Origin: Lithospermum erythrorhizon
Lineage: Eukaryota; Streptophyta; Magnoliopsida; Boraginales; Boraginaceae
NCBI GenBank assembly: GCA_019722365.1
Contig: JADFUC010002398.1
Span: forward strand, 1 to 64,000
Reading direction: 5' to 3'
Length of the DNA stretch: 64,000 nt
Shown here: piece after piece, positions 63,510 to 64,000 of the stretch
How positions within the stretch are numbered: position 1 is the first letter of the stretch
Layout of the letters: each line of letters opens with the position of its first letter
Program-made: the position numbers and the translations under genes
The notes under the pieces: generated by a model
Told to the model about the DNA's origin: nothing
What the model saw: only the letters and a program-made list of their open reading frames with translations
Databases searched by the model: none

Positions 63510-64000
63510 CTACTCATAATCTAACAAAGCAAACTTAGCATGTAAACCGATTTTACCACTCTCGATCACCAACTTCGCTGCAATAACCAACCAATGCCCG
63601 GGGTGGTCATACGGACCACGAGCAACCTCAGCAATGTCAACAAACTTAATCAACTTCGTGGAACCAACAGGCACAGGCGGGCCATCAGGATACACGCCCG
63701 AGTTTAGGGCTGCAGGGAGCTGCTTTGGCTCCTCATCGACGGCTCGTTTTGTGAAGGTAAAAGTTGTACTTATGTTTGAGAAGAATGTAGACTTGTGAGT
63801 ACCATCTGGAGTAGTTGCCCATTCAGATTTCCGAATTCTGCAGTTGGGTAGGTGTGAAAATAGCAAACGGACATGGAGAGTTTTCTTTGGCCACTTTCCC
63901 TTGCCTATGATTTGGGCACCAGTCACAATAAAAACACCATTCGTCTCTCCCTGCATCCAGCTCGGATCATACTTCACAACTGATGAACACACATTTGCAA
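63510..64000 (-). CDS. MACPF-domain protein, C-terminal exon (partial; CAD1/NSL1-type)
   Basis: An open frame runs on the minus strand from the window edge to a TAG stop at 63512-63510, about 163 codons. It has no ATG at the edge and reads on past it, so this is the end of a larger gene, probably its last exon. It matches the C-terminal region of plant membrane-attack-complex/perforin-domain proteins of the CAD1/NSL1 family: VCSSVVKYD, IVTGAQI, RKSEWATTPDG, LNSGVYPDGPPVPVG, KFVDIAEVARGP and GHWLVIAAKLV...GKIGL. These proteins are linked to control of cell death and salicylic-acid defence in Arabidopsis. The MACPF domain itself would lie outside the window. No frame break is seen. Which family member it is cannot be told from this end. 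Confidence 0.9.
   Translation of the reverse strand, partial: ANVCSSVVKYDPSWMQGETNGVFIVTGAQIIGKGKWPKKTLHVRLLFSHLPNCRIRKSEWATTPDGTHKSTFFSNISTTFTFTKRAVDEEPKQLPAALNSGVYPDGPPVPVGSTKLIKFVDIAEVARGPYDHPGHWLVIAAKLVIESGKIGLHAKFALLDYE

Overview
This window is nuclear DNA of a flowering plant, probably a eudicot. It holds one complete intron-rich housekeeping gene, the end of a second gene, and about 45 kb of nested, decayed transposable elements. The evidence is plant-type splice sites (T-rich introns, GT-AG plus one GC-AG), a splicing helicase that reads like the plant DEAH1/ESP3 family, and the plant retrotransposon lineages present (Ty3 Tat/Ogre-like, Ty3 Tekay chromovirus, several Ty1/copia families, a LINE, a tRNA-type SINE and a CACTA-like end). 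I cannot name the species.

Layout. 1-928: LTR of a copia family, here called family S. 929-2543 and 11263-13345: a minus-strand Tat/Ogre-type Ty3 element, split inside gag by a minus-strand family-S element (2544-11262). 13346-13889: upstream region of the helicase gene. 13890-28519: the DEAH-box splicing ATPase (Prp2/DHX16 orthologue) on the plus strand, with a 5'-UTR intron and 26 coding exons. By my splice reconstruction the exons total 3153 nt, or 1050 residues, with no frame break. Its introns hold antisense LINE pieces, a SINE with an 18-bp target duplication, a long near-perfect inverted repeat and a 48-bp duplication. 29480-30980: about 1.5 kb of A/T-only repeats. 30985-31925: a CCGGTCCGG-rich block. 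32459-52648: a nest at least three deep. A copia element with 242/250-bp LTRs and an AGAAG target duplication contains a plus-strand family-S element, which contains a Tekay-type Ty3 element. 52680-54601: CACTA-like DNA ending at a TIR. 56150-62265: another copia element, interrupted by a further LTR element. 63510-64000: C-terminal exon of a plant MACPF-domain protein on the minus strand, running off the window.

How it fits together. Only the helicase and the MACPF gene look functional. The helicase would supply the ATPase that activates the spliceosome before the first step of splicing. The rest is a record of layered insertions. The most unusual structure is in the Tekay element: both LTR copies, and about 1.05 kb of the surrounding copia DNA, are present as a 3.6-kb direct repeat, with the target duplication TTTAT present three times. 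This suggests recombination between a solo-LTR allele and a full-length allele of one insertion, or a local duplication or assembly error. I found no CRISPR array, operon or clearly new protein system.
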